The notes beneath the pieces were generated by a model that ran no database searches, was not told the DNA's origin, and worked only from the letters and a program-made list of their open reading frames with translations. 64,000 nucleotides of DNA, from the NCBI GenBank assembly GCA_022419385.1, contig JAJUBI010000002.1, positions 1,674,001 through 1,738,000 of the forward strand. Reading direction: 5' to 3'. Origin of the DNA: Paraconiothyrium sp. Pb-2020. Taxonomy: Eukaryota; Ascomycota; Dothideomycetes; Pleosporales; Didymosphaeriaceae. The translations under genes and the position numbers were made by a program. This document shows, piece by piece, positions 22,428 to 34,487 of the stretch (within the stretch, counting starts at the first letter, position 1; every line of letters starts with the position of its first letter).

Positions 22428-24030
22428 TCAAGTCTGGTCGTTCCGTGCCCGATGCACAGCTGTTGTGGGCCTCTTGCGGGATGAATTGCTCGGAAGGCGC
22501 ATATTCCGGGGAACATCGGGGTGTTCAATGACCACATGCTGGAAATGTTGTGATTTCTTCGATGCAAGCCATCCTCTAGTCCTAGCTGCGAAAGCGCGAG
22601 GGGAGTGAGACTTATTATTATCTTGCACAGCTGTATGGTCTTCAACTTCTGGTAGGTAGGCATCATAGTTCGGGGAAGTCTCCGCGATAAAGTTTGGAAG
22701 AGAGATCAGCTCGTTAGCCATCTGGGGTATTTCTTTGAAAGGGTCGTCTAAACAAGTGTTGAAGGTATCGGACTCCAGAAGCGGCGGTGCATCGGCCATG
22801 AAAACGCTGTTCCGGTGGTTTGGGGCTGACGTTACCAGACCGTCGTTTGTAGGCTCTGTCACGGCCTGGTGGGTGCTGTGACTTCCGAATGATGGGTTGA
22901 ACCCAAAGGAAGGTAGTATTGGTGGGATGATTGGTGGTGCACTGTACAAAAGCGGGGCAGCTAACTCAGACGATGCCATCATGTTGGCGAAAGCATTTGC
23001 TTGTGCTGGAGGAAGTCCACTATGGAAGAGTTCCAGCAAGAAGTCTTCCAAGCGGGCTCCGAAGTTGTGGGTCTCTAGTTGCTCTCTCATCGTGCGTGTT
23101 GTTTGAGCGTCCCACGTAAGGTTACTGTGGATAATGTGCAGTTGAGGGCACATACTACCGTAGACTTGTTTCCAGTGGGCTGATATGTCTCGATGCTTAA
23201 GGAGGTTTCGGATGGTTCTGTTGTATGTCCAGGACGTGTCACCTTCGATCATGTGCGTGGCAACATGGTCGCAATGATGTTTCCAAGTCTTCAAGAGTCC
23301 TCCTCTGCAGTTCTCGAAGCCGCATGCGTAGATCCGAGGTAGTTGCCGAACCTCTTTGCATTCGCGAGGAAATTTCTTGCCTTCGTGGTCTTTCTTCAGA
23401 TGATTTCTGAAGTCAAGACCGCGGGAGAAGACTTCCGTACACCCTTTGACCTGGCAAATCCATTGAAGACCTGTTCCATCATGATAATCTTCCTCGTGGC
23501 GCTTCCAGTCTTGCTTTGTCTTGATGATTTTCCGGACGCCTAATTCCAGGCAGAAGGTACAAATAAACTGCTTTGGAACCAGGTCAGCGCTGCCGGCTTC
23601 GTTAAAAGATTCGGGCAGGGTTCCTTGGCCTATGGGTGACCGAAGACGTTCCGGATCACTGGATGCGGTGTGCACAGGCCACATGGGAGGCTCGGTGGAG
23701 TATAACGAGGAGCGACCGGGTACATTATCCTGAGAGACCGAAAAGCCAGGCTTCCAGCCATTGCAGATCGAAATTGCTACAGGAGTAGATCGTCCGGACG
23801 AATATAGCGTTGAAGCATTCGAATAATATGTAGCTCGCTGAGCTTCGAAAGGACACTGGCCTAAGTTGCACGATTAGCAAGGTGGTCCAACTGTAAGGGA
23901 CAGCCCTTGAACCTTCTGCATTCCCCGCGTGGTCATGTTCTATCAACCTCTCATTAATCTTTTGTCGTAACACTTGAAGCTGGAAAGTGTCAAGCTCAAC
24001 AAGAAATGAGTCCCAAGATTGATCGTCCAT
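22428..24030 (-). CDS. C2H2 zinc-finger protein (paralogue A)
   Basis: Exon 1 (24030-23913) encodes MDDQSWDSFLVELDTFQLQV, a short helical N-terminus. A 52-bp phase-1 intron with a weak GTTCAA donor leads to exon 2 (23860-22428), for 516 residues. Three fingers lie around residues 140-250: CTFCLELG...WKRHEEDYH, CQVKGCTEVF...NHLKKDH, and CGFENC...CDHVATH. A helical block follows (TRTMREQLETHNFGARLEDF), then a long disordered tail. Fungal C2H2 proteins of this layout are presumed nuclear DNA-binding regulators; no target is known. The same order of fingers, helical block and intron phase is found in the gene at 30480. Confidence 0.8.
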
Positions 24031-26156
24031 TGTCCGTCAACATTCAGGTTCCGAAGCAGGTCAAAGGAACATTCGAGCTTTGCAATCGTCGACAGCAACA
24101 ACAGCAGATGGTCTTCTGGTTACTAATCTAGTCGAAGGAGTGAGCATTCGTACAGGGGGTGTTTCTAGAAAAGAAAGGGTTGCGCTGATCGAGGGCACTA
24201 GAAGCGAAGATTCGCGGGTGCAGGCGATGAAAGGAGAGTGACTAATGAGCGACGAAGAACGAAAATGAAGACCAGAAGTAAAGACCGTGGACCGCGAAAG
24301 ACTGTGTCGGTGTCTATACTTTGCTCGCGTGGCCTTGTGGGTTATAACATCTGGGATCGTAGGCCCTAGTTTGCTCTGAGACAAGCGTGGGCGTAATTCT
24401 CAGGTGGGACACAGCCCGGTGACCATGACGCCCCAAGATTTCGTACTGAATGCAATTGCGATATCAGATGTACGTAGTCTTGCGCCAGCGTTGCTATATA
24501 AGGAGGAATCAAAGCCGCAGATCGCTAAGGAGCAATGCGCCTGCGGAAGCGGGGGAAACGGACATGTCTTGCAGTATGTCGCGGCAGTGAGCGGCGAACA
24601 TTGCAGGGGCAAGCTCTCGATACCCAACTTCAACTTTAGTCGGGTCCATGTGCAAAACCTTGCCACTAGATTATTAGCAACGAGCATGAAGCGCGAAGGT
24701 AGAGAGATGAGGATCGAGAGGGACCCCATGACTCTTGATGATGCATGAAACTGCAGCGCACCGCAGTGACGCTAGTCGCTATAGAGCACCCTGCAGCAGG
24801 ACATTAACGCAATCAGCTCAACTCTGCAGAGTCGAATTTCCTTGATTTTGTTGGTGGTGGCATAGCCAGGAGTCTATCTGGTCCACCGGTGTCATGGATC
24901 GCTTTACGCAGCCTAGATGATTTGAGCTCCGCGCCGGCCGAGTAACGTTGGGCCACAAGGAATGCCATGCCTCTCGGTATTGACTACGGTATAGCGATCG
25001 TACTCAGCGGCAGGGCGAAACAGGCGGTGTAACTAAACGGGAAATGGCGGAGTGCGGGGGCATTGTCAAACCCAGTTTACCACGTGGAAGTCCGGGATGC
25101 AGCCAAGTCAGAACCCTCTTTTTTGAACATCTTGTGCTGGGTGATCGACTCTCGATTGTGGTGATCTCTCATTAGCAGCACCGCAAACAGAGGGGCACGG
25201 AACAATGTGCAGACCATTGATACGAATGCATACGTAGCAAGATACTAAAGATGCCATGCGAGTCGTTCTCGCTAGACCAAATGTGTAACGAGATGCCTGA
25301 CGATCTTCTTGGTGTGATTTTGTTGAGGTTTGAAGACCGGTGCCTGCGTCGTGTGGCGTGTCAGCATATCGTTGCCTTCTTTTCCATGTGCCGTAACCTA
25401 GAATCAAGTCCAGGCTGCAGACCTCAAATCATGAGCGGTGAAGGACACCCTGAAAAGTCAACGTGTATGCTTCGCATTCCCGATGACATTTGATTCTTTG
25501 CATGGTGAGTGCCACAAGGCTCGCCCCCACGGTATCTGTTCCGGGCCGAGCCAGCTACGCGCCGCCATCGTATTCGTGCAACGCGGTCACGCACTATGGC
25601 CAACGAGACCTGCGCCATTCGGGAAGATACCCGTGCTTAAAAAGTGAGGCTGAGCGCTGCAGGATGGTATGGCGGTGAAAACGTGAAACAGTGCATGTAT
25701 ATGGGTAGGAGCTATGGGAGGACCGGAGAACTGTTGTTGAGTTGGGCCTGAAGGGGAAAGCGCTAGTCCTTCTTTGTATGCCCTTCGGTCGCGTTGAAGC
25801 TTCAACTTCAGCCTGGCGGCACGATGTCGAATATTCATGGCAGAATCTTTGACCACACGTTTATTTTTACACCCTGTTTGTGCGCGGATCGCTTTATTCG
25901 AACGCGAGGGGCCATAGTTACATGTTTAGCCAATGTTTTACGCACGATGGGTATACACGAAGAGTTCAGCGCGAAAGCAAAGGCTCAACCCTTCCCGTCA
26001 CGCACTGGTTCGAAGCTGCTGCTCGACGCACGGGTTCTAAATTCATTCAGAAGACCGAAATCCCCCAACTATCCGAAGCTTATCCGCCGATCCCAGCTAC
26101 ACAGCACCCTCTAGAACCCCAGCAAATAGCATCTGTCCCATCACGTACCAAATGGC
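24031..26156. other. Gene-free spacer
   Basis: About 2.1 kb upstream of C2H2 gene A. Several frames of 60-115 codons overlap on both strands (for example 24404-24748 and 25794-26206). None shows a domain, signal peptide or coherent exon chain, so none is called. Confidence 0.45.
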
Positions 26157-26951
26157 TTACTGGTCGACCCTCACCAACAGGATCTCCACCTCATGATGCA
26201 CAGTAGCGCTATCCACCTTCCAGACAACGCGCCAACCACGGCCCTCCTTCGTCTTCACCGCATCCCAAGCTCCCGCTTCAGCTCTCGGCCTTAGGATCTT
26301 CTTCTCGCCCTCTTCTTGGATGGCCCAGCTCACTGTATCGCAGCGAAGGCCTGGTGGACAATCGTAGTTTCCGGAGATAGTAGACCAGCCCATGGCGATG
26401 AAATCATTCGGCGCGGGGAGAATATACTCAGCGACGAAGTAGATGTCGCGCCAGTTGGTGCTGTTGGGATACGCGCTGCGTAGAGTTAGCTGAGTTAATA
26501 TCTAGATAATTAGGGCTGTAAAAGGAGAGATGCTAAGACGTACCCAGTGAGGCTGTAGCGGAAGTCTTCTGAGTCGCTGACCTTTGAGAGATAGACGTTT
26601 ACGGGGTCAGACGGAGGATGGATCGTGAAGTTCTCTAAGCCGAACGAAGGTGCCAGATGGATTATCGACTGGGGAGCGTGGTTCTCAGGCACGCCGTCAA
26701 TGGTGCACTCGGCGAGAGCAACAATGGGGCGGTCTTTGAACATGCGTGGGTTTCCAGAGCTATGGAAGCTGTCAATGACTTTCCGAAAACTCTGCGGGAC
26801 TTGCAACGTACAGTGAGTTCACCTGGAGGGCCCATCTGTCTTCGAGCGGGTCAATAACAACAGCTGGGGCTGCCTCATACTGAGTTGCCGGAGCCCCAAA
26901 CACAGCGCCAATGGACACCATACCGAGCGAGAGGATGGAGATGGTCTTCAT
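26157..26951 (-). CDS. Small secreted protein, unknown
   Basis: The N-terminus MKTISILSLGMVSIGAVFGA is a clear signal peptide. Exon 1 (26951-26812) ends at a GTACGT donor. The best join is a 52-bp intron to 26759; an alternative of 31 bp looks too short. A second intron follows LTG (GTACGT donor, CGCAG acceptor) into AYPNSTNWRDIYFVAEYILP, ending at 26157. The mature protein has few cysteines (AECTIDG and DCPPGLRC) and looks like a beta-rich extracellular domain. No family is recognised. Size and secretion are compatible with an effector or a cell-wall protein, but nothing specific shows that. Confidence 0.7.
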
Positions 26952-27789
26952 GCTTGTGAAGGCGGATTTGTTATGCTTTCGTCAATAGGTCAAAGCAAAT
27001 TTAGGAGTATCGAGGGTCGAGGTGAGTGTTGATCGGAAGAGGCGAATTGACAGATAATCGAGGGAAGGTGCAAGTGATATCACCGCTGCGTTGACTAAGC
27101 TGTAATTTCGTTTGACTCAAAACACTCCTGTCAAGCCGTTCGCTTTGGCGTTACCGTTCGGTTATGTCACTTTCGTCTTTCACGCCCAGCTCACCACTTT
27201 CTCGGTGCTTCGCTCGAGGTCAAGGCAGAGCGGTCTCAACTAAGTGGTAGTCAGTAAAAGAACATTCGTGAATGATGATACACGAACAGCCGTGACGAAC
27301 ATGAGGAGTTAATCCAGTAGCCTACTTTCTTAAAGCTTCCACAAGCGTCAGTTGGCTGTTAGGTGTGCAATGTGGCGTAGGGAACTGGCATGCAACGGCT
27401 GCGAATTCTATCACGCATATGAGAGCCAATCGGTCGCGGTTGCCACCATCACATTCTTGGGAAGAAAAGAGGGTGGTCCCTTACAAATTTAGTTCAAGAA
27501 ACTGGGATAATCTCCTCACGTCATTCCAATGCCCGCAAATAAGTCCTCAGATCAAGTCTCCAATAACGCCATGCATCGGAAAATCAAAATTAATACCATC
27601 CGTCTATCCTTTTGATAGATGCCAAAGGTAAGTTCTAAAAGGCCAGATCATAAGGTCTTGCCTCCCTTGCGTGCGCCACGCGCTATCCACGCACGGCCAC
27701 ACTGCACTCCAGCTATGAGTACTATCGGTATTGTGTAGCGCTCAATATGTCACAATGCATTGTACTCAAACTCCTGCCCCTGTGCATGA
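26952..27789. other. Gene-free spacer
   Basis: This contains the promoter of the secreted-protein gene and the 3' flank of the CHORD-like gene. A plus-strand frame at 27365-27631 lacks any support. Confidence 0.45.
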
Positions 27790-28755
27790 CTAGATTAATC
27801 TAGGCTTTTTGGGCCCGGTTGATGTGGGTACTGGACCGAGGTTCGTCTCTCTCAGAGGAATGTGGTTTCCTGAGCAGCATCCGACGGAGTTCAATGGTGC
27901 ATTGCAGCAAGTCCAGACTTGGGTTTTCTGTGTGCCTTGGGTATGTATCTTTGTGCGCCCCACATGAAAGTAACAAGTTGTCCTTGGCTGGATGTTTTTG
28001 TTGCATTGCATACAGACCGGGCTGGCTTTTGGCTCAGGCTTGATCCTGACAGACAAGGCTTGCTGTGCTGGATCTTGACTAGTGGCGGCGCGGTAAGTCG
28101 AGGAGGACGGTCCGGCAACGGCCTCGCCTTTGGATGAGACTCTAGGTTGCGAAAGGAGCACCTCCAGGTCGCTCAAACTGTCATCAGTATCGGGTTCGAG
28201 GCTGTCTATCTCGGATTTGACGGGGGCCTTCGGATGAGGAGTCATGGGCGAGCGCTTGTCGGGAGATCTCCTTGGTATCGCAGCTGAGGATGACGATGGC
28301 TTTCCTGACTCTGATTTCACCCGTGGCACCGTAGCCCTTCTCTGATAGTCCCTGATGGTGGTCTGAGCCCATAACGAATGGGGCGCCAGACCGCGCGCAA
28401 CTGCACCAGAAAGGGCAGGCGAGGATTTGCAAAGCTCAAGCAAGAGGTCGGCGACTTTTTGAGGAGGGCTGCTGGTGATGATCTGGCGAAGATGATCTGC
28501 GGAGATCGGGGGTAGAGGTTGGGAGGTGTTGGTGGCAATATGAGATCGCGAACTACTCGAGGTTGCGTTGTATGTCTTGACTGGCGTTGCCTTGCGTTCT
28601 TTCTTGAGGTGAGTTGGAAGTCGCTGTTGCACTGTATAGCGCTGGTGGTGTTGAGGCGCAGGCCGAGGCTCCGGCGAAGGCGAGGAGAAGGTGAGATCGA
28701 CCGTCTCGACCTCATTGCCGGCTACCCGGCCGTTCGCGTTGCGTTGAAACGACAT
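27790..28755 (-). CDS. CHORD-like zinc-binding protein with disordered N-terminus
   Basis: A single exon; the start MSFQRNANGR at 28755 gives 321 residues (the frame stays open upstream to 28878). Residues 16-23 read VETVDLTF, a good SUMO-interaction-type V-D-L-T. The middle is Ser/Pro/Lys-rich with one folded patch, ADHLRQIITSSPPQKVADLL. The C-terminus (about 260-310) has CMQC, CYFHVGRTKIHTQG, VWTCCNAP and GCCSGNH, which follow the spacing of a CHORD zinc module (C..C, C.-H.G, W-C-C, G-C...H). CHORD domains bind zinc and act in HSP90/SGT1-type or chromatin-linked contexts. Only one module is present and some spacings differ, so the name is tentative. Confidence 0.6.
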   Translation of the reverse strand: MSFQRNANGRVAGNEVETVDLTFSSPSPEPRPAPQHHQRYTVQQRLPTHLKKERKATPVKTYNATSSSSRSHIATNTSQPLPPISADHLRQIITSSPPQKVADLLLELCKSSPALSGAVARGLAPHSLWAQTTIRDYQRRATVPRVKSESGKPSSSSAAIPRRSPDKRSPMTPHPKAPVKSEIDSLEPDTDDSLSDLEVLLSQPRVSSKGEAVAGPSSSTYRAATSQDPAQQALSVRIKPEPKASPVCMQCNKNIQPRTTCYFHVGRTKIHTQGTQKTQVWTCCNAPLNSVGCCSGNHIPLRETNLGPVPTSTGPKKPRLI

Positions 28756-30479
28756 GGTGCTCGGTGGCCAAACGTTACAGGCGAGAGGGAGGTTGCGCAA
28801 CGGCACCCCCACGGATGCGAGCGGAAGTGGGGTTGAGAGTGTGGAGGATCCGGTCGGCAAGCTAGCGCGTTCGTGCAAGGCTGGACGGAACGCGTGGCAG
28901 GAGCCAGGTCACGTGCACTTATCTCAGCGCTGAAGTGGACCCGTGGACGGGACTGCCTAGGTGCTCATGGACCAAGAGCTCCTGCGCAGTGCTCCACCTG
29001 ATACACGCTGTTCAAGCGCTCAGATGGCGTTCGAACGGCAAAGCCGCTGTCACGACTCGCGGCACCAGCACGGTGCCAAGCGCCTTCCTCATGCGTTCGA
29101 GTGTCTGTGGCGGCACAGGTGAAATTCAGGCCCCCTCCGCCAGTGCGAGGGATGGCAGACTCCCAGCCGCCCACTCGACTGTGTGTACCCGCGCTATCTC
29201 CAGAAACGCGGACGGGTGGAATGACGCGATGGCGGCGCCTGATGGATCCTCTGGTGTTCTCCCGCAGGCTCACTTGAAGCTCATTAGGAGCCCGACGACT
29301 GCAGAGCGGCCGTCCCAGCGGCTTCAGACACCTCACAACTGTCGCCTCAGAATACGAGCGCATATCCATCCAACCTGCCTATTCCTGCGAACTGCATCGA
29401 CGGACGCGCTTCATGTCGCTCCCAAGAGCCAGCGATTTCCCGAGCCCTAGCCTGTGCGCGGGGACTGTGCGCGTCAGCAATAATGTCGCCACAGCGGTTA
29501 CAAGGAGGCGCCCCAATACACTCCTGCAATGCTGTCTATCGCGGCCGCGTATACTGCTCTCCATCGAGCACAGGGAGCCTCCCGTTGCGCAGCGGCAGCG
29601 GTTGCCGTCATCGGCAGCTGGAGTTTGCGACACCGAGGCTCTCGGAGGCTCCCCTCGTTATGGCCCTGTCGCCGGATCAATGTCACTCGCGCCCACACCA
29701 TCACCTTTGCAGCAGCACCGCTACCCATGCCTCATCCGAAGAACCAACGACATGCTCCAGGTCCCCTTGCAGCAGCAGAACTAGCGTCGACATCTGCCGC
29801 AAGTGCTCAATTGCGCGGCTGTGATAGGTGCGCCGCCACGCCATCCGCCAGGGCCTGCGAATAGTGCCCCGTCGCTTGGCTCACCCCCATTTCCGCCTTC
29901 TTCCGCTCTCACGGCCTCACCAGCCCTTTGCCTCGTTCGAGAGCGTCAAGACGGCCGCTGTGGCCATCGCAACGCGCTTGCGCCATCGACCGTCGAGCTC
30001 TGAGCTTTCCGCAGGTCGCCAGACCCTGCGAGCATCAAACGCGCTAGGACTCGGCGCGCGCTGCGATATCATCAGCCTTGCCCCAGACTTGGGTTCAGAC
30101 AAGGATCCTGGCCCTGTTGACGCCGGGGCGCGAGCTCCCATGCGAACAAGACGCAATTTAGCTTCTTCTACGGGCTTTCTAGAAGATTGCCCTCCCGCGC
30201 TCCCCGCTGCTCTGATGATGTGATATAACAGCCTGGTCGCACCAACAGGAGCTTACAGCCATCTACCGGAAACACGTTCATCCACTCCTTCACCCCTATA
30301 TCCCCATCGCGGTGCGCGCATGCCACTTCAGCCCTTCCCTAGGCCGAGCATAGCGTTTGACTCGCTTTTTAGCACCCCCACAGCCAGCTAGACCACCCAG
30401 GCAGCACTGGCAAGGAATGTGTAGCTCCATTACTCCACGCCACGCCCATCGGTAGACCATCACTGTCGCGCTCGCCAAC
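28756..30479. other. GC-rich spacer full of overlapping ORFs
   Basis: About 1.7 kb of GC-rich sequence in which all six frames stay open for 60-170 codons. The translations are Arg/Ala/Ser/Pro-rich and have no domain. It is best read as the promoter/5' region of the divergent CHORD-like (-) and C2H2 (+) genes, not as coding. Confidence 0.5.
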
Positions 30480-32532
30480 ATGGACGACAATCTAGATATC
30501 CCAGAGGACTCGATGCGCCACATCGAGGCGTTGTTGGCGAGGCATCGTCCAGACATGATTCACAGGATGTTCCAGCAGGCAATGGAAAGCCGTATGTTCT
30601 GCTCGCAGCCCAAGCAACTCTCGCAGCTGACCCAGCCCAGGACGCAGCTCCGTCGCATCCTCTCACACAGCGTCTTCGATATCAACGACTGCCTCAACGG
30701 GCTCCTCATTTCGTTCTCCAGCGCCATCATTTCGCACCTCAACAACGACTTCGTATCATTCGCGCTTATCTATGCAATCTAACCACTCCACGTCCACACT
30801 GTCTTCTACTATGTCTAGCATGGCCCCATCTATCGCCTCATCATCGTCATCCATTTCTTCGCGTTCCCGAGCGACACCCAGACGGACAGAGCCTCGTTCT
30901 TACCCATCCTCTTTAGATCCTACACGACCCACATTGGACCCAACGCGCCCCGTGCCAACAGTCCTCACACCAACATCCGAAATGGAAAGCCCTATTGATC
31001 CGAAGCAGGAGCCCGCGTACACGCCCACGGACGAGGACATGAGTATCGCGTCGTTTCCAACGGATAGGGGAGCAAGTCAGTCAGGCGATTCCTTCATGTT
31101 CTGCACGTACTGCGCCGAAGCGAAAACACTGAAGACATTCAAGGCAAAGTCGGATTGGAAAAAGCATGAGATGAGGATGCACGAAACAGGCGAGGATTGG
31201 CCGTGCCTTGTGAACGGCTGTAACCGAATATTCGATCGCCAAAAAGATTTCGTAAAGCATCACCAACGGTACCACTCCGGACGACCGCTACCGTCTTTGA
31301 CGGACATCGGCATCCAGTTACTACCAAGGAGGGTTTTCGGATGTGGGTTCGACAAATGCAAAGAGGTTAGCATAGGATGGGACGAACGCTGCGATCATGT
31401 TGCCAAACACATGAAAAACGGTTCCACCTTTGATCAGTGGAAGTACTCGAACGTTATCCGTAATTTGATCCGTCAAGAGGCGCTGCACGACACGTGGAAA
31501 GAGATGATTGCATGTCTGAACGAACGGTTGCGGGAGAGTCGATCTCAAATCAGCTGGTGTCCGGACAACACGCGAATACTACGACAGAAGTTGCAATGCT
31601 GTGATTTGCGACCCAGTCGAGAGGAGGTTCTGATAACAGCGCTAAGCTTACGATCCGATATATCGTTGGATCCGAGCCAACAACAACCGCCACTAGGCTT
31701 CGTCGTGCCCAGCAGGGACTCGGTGCCCAATGTCGACGGGCTGTCTCGGGAACAACGTATGCACATCCTTATAGGCAACCCGAACGCGACTATCTCACGG
31801 AGCCGGCTTGCTGCTGTCAATGCTGCGCTGCTTAGAGCGAGCAACGCATCCCCTCACGATGCAAATTTCGATTGTGGCTCTTCGCCTTTCGACGATGGGC
31901 CCGGCCCCGAGCCCGACACAAGCTCGCGTCGCATAAGCTACATGGACATTGACACGTCTGAACCCTATCTGGACATGTCTCAGCAAAGCATACAGCAACC
32001 CATACCCACATTGCAGATGCCCACTCCTAGTCATCAACATCAGCAACCGCAGTCGCAACCGCAAGCGCCGCCGCCCATGATGGAAACCGAAGCTGCACAA
32101 GCACATGAGTTTGTGGACCCCGCAAAACCATCGAATCCGTTGAACCTGTTTTATCCTAGCTACTTCGATGCGCCACCCCAGATCGAAGAGAGTAATTACT
32201 ATGAACGACCGTCGCTGGGCCAGATGATTTCCAAGCCACTGCAAAGGATCGGAAGTCGGTTGAGCAGACACGGTACGCCTGGGTCACGGCCAGTCTCGTC
32301 ACAACCCGACCATCGTATGATGCATGGAGACATGACTCCGGAATTCCAAATCCAGAGCCCTGTTCAGATGGAGAGGGGATTCCCTCACCACCATCACCAT
32401 CCATCAAGCATGCATGTGCAACAGTACGGCCCGGGGGCAGGCACCCAGCATCAGCATCAGCATGCGCAGCAGCAGCAACAGCAGCAACAGCAGCACCACG
32501 ACCAGCAACTTCTCTTTACGTCACCTATCTGA
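30480..32532 (+). CDS. C2H2 zinc-finger protein (paralogue B) with polyglutamine tail
   Basis: Exon 1 (30480-30591) encodes MDDNLDIPEDSMRHIEALLA. A 79-bp phase-1 intron (GTATGT donor, CACAG acceptor) leads to exon 2 (30671-32532); 657 residues in all. A Ser/Thr-rich region is followed by three fingers: CTYCAEAK...WKKHEMRMH, CLVNGCNRIF...HHQRYH, and CGFDKC...CDHVAKH. A helical block comes next (NTRILRQKLQCCDLRPSREE) and a long Gln/His/Pro-rich tail ending in a poly-Q/H run. It is probably a nuclear regulator. It matches the gene at 22428-24030 across fingers, helical block and first-intron phase, and is about 1.3 times as long. Confidence 0.85.
32463..32500 (+). repeat. CAG/CAA tract coding poly-Q
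   Basis: A run of CAG and CAA codons near the 3' end of C2H2 gene B encodes about ten glutamines between histidine-rich stretches. The mixed codons suggest a stable tract that may vary in length between strains. Confidence 0.8.
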
Positions 32533-34228
32533 ATTGATTCTACTGCATGCATTTCTAGTGTTGGGTGTCCAGCATGACGGGTTCCTCGCATATAGAGTTT
32601 TCGTTTGTCCTGCTACTTTCCATTCTTGATACCCGTGCTTTTCGCACACCTGTCTAGAAGCATGTACGATACCACACGCCCGCATAGATAATTGGCCAAG
32701 CGCCGAAAAAGGATATAGACACGTATCACGACTCCCATGGCGGACCCATGCCCATTGCATCAATATTGGGCAGGCAGCGCCACCCGTACAGGCCAAGGAC
32801 GAGTGAGGGCGAAGGCCCATTGTCTGGTCACGGAGTCTGGCAGAGGACGAGTTGCTTTTTCGGGCCTAGGCGGTCCCACGGCGCGAGCAGACACGTGCCC
32901 ACGCACGCGCACTCGGTGTGGTACCAGCAAACCCTGCCTGACTCAACCACGCAGACTTTCCTCTTCGATGCCTTTATCCGTCCCGTATTTGCTGGGCTAA
33001 CGCTGCATGCGAGTGCGTGCAGCGCTATTGCTGCATGTGGGCTGCCCATGGCCGGCGTCGCGCAGCCCGCCGAACCGCCAGGAACATGCGTCCTACGCGC
33101 GAATCGAGGCGTCGAAGTCTGCTCCGACGCTGCCCTCGTGCGCAATGCCCCTTTGCCGTTGCTGTGCCTGCGATGCGCGACTAAGCCGCAGGAAGCACGC
33201 CCATTCGCCTGCCTCGCTTATCTTGCACGGCGGAGTTACCGGGTGTCGTTTCGCATAGAGCTGACCGAGTACCTGAGTGTATCGCACGGCAGCGGCGCGG
33301 CGCCCCAGGGCCGTGACCATGCTGTCTGGACGACGGTGGCTCCGGAGCGGAGGCACATGTCTTGTTCGTTCGAGGCCGTGAAGCAATACCAAGGGCAAAG
33401 CTTAAGATGTGGGTCTGCTCGCGCTGCCTGATAACGGAACCGACGCGATGTGGTCGCGCTGACACGCGTCCTGGCTCTGCTGCGTGTCGGCATGTATGTA
33501 CGGGCGGAAGAACTCGCTGCTCGACGTAATAATAGAAGCATCTGTGTCTGCCGCTGCTTGCTCTTAGCGACACTATTATTACTGTACGTGTGCTGCTAAA
33601 GGAAGGCGTGTAAGCGTCTCCATGGTGGTACCTTGGGACGCCCGTAACCGCATGGAGCAGGAGCATCAGGACGGTGTCCTGGATCGCGGGTGTGATCCGC
33701 CCTTGCATACGTGACGGGTAGGCAAGAGCACCATCTGACATTTGTATGGTACGCAGTGGTAGCATTGTATTTCGCGTATCTATATTGACTACATCGGACC
33801 CGCGGATGCTCTCATTTCGGAGCCTTTTGTCAGACCGACCGATGGGTTCTACACGTGCTGACGCCGCGGATTGGTGAGTCGCTAAGTCTTGTCTGCGTCA
33901 CGACGAGCCTGGACATCGTCGACATACTTTGTTCGCGACATGTGCTGATGCCGAGGTTTTGATGAACTGAAGAAGCGTCCTCGCCGGGGGCTAGGGTGTA
34001 GGATTGCTGTCTGACATGTCATGATCCTCACATCTGGAACGTTGACAATAATCATGTCCTCACGTAACGAATATTGAAAGGTACCGTCTGTTCGTCTTCC
34101 AAGCATCGTACCTTGCTTGGCAGTATGTACATATTGATCTCCGAAGCTGTGGGCTGATACTCGATCGATCAAGGTACGTAACATTCGGGTACATGCGGCA
34201 CAAATTACCGCCTCATAGTCCGATGTTA

Positions 34229-34247
34229 CAGCAGCAGCAGCAGCAGC
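34229..34247. repeat. CAG microsatellite
   Basis: About six tandem CAG units lie in noncoding sequence; on the minus strand they read as an Ala run in a doubtful ORF (33882-34391). Confidence 0.7.
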
Positions 34248-34487
34248 TTCAATGCAAGAGTGCGGTTGAAGGCAAGTGGTAGATGTCATGTGGCTCCTCT
34301 CACATCCAGAGTGGTCCAGAGTGTATCCACATGGCCGTTCCGATGCCAGGATCTCGTGTTCATACTTGGACGTACGGAAAAGGAAACGCATTACAATGAT
34401 CCCTTTTGATAAAAGTCGATACTGACTAGGAGAGAGCTACATTGATCACTCGACATAATTAGCAGGAGTATAACACTCTAGGAATGT

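Noticed and set aside
26760..26822. A 31-bp intron in the secreted-protein gene (GTGAAC donor)
   Set aside because: Shorter than any other intron here; a 52-bp intron with a GTACGT donor fits the frame as well.
28900..30250. Many long overlapping ORFs on both strands in GC-rich DNA
   Set aside because: All frames are open at once, translations are Arg/Ala/Ser/Pro-rich with no domain, and no exon joins were found; composition explains them.
32748..33431. A 227-codon plus-strand ORF
   Set aside because: Same GC-rich, multi-frame pattern as the other flank of the C2H2 gene; no recognisable domain, and equally long frames lie antisense.
33882..34391. A 169-codon minus ORF with an Ala run
   Set aside because: The Ala run is only the CAG microsatellite read in reverse; nothing else supports coding.
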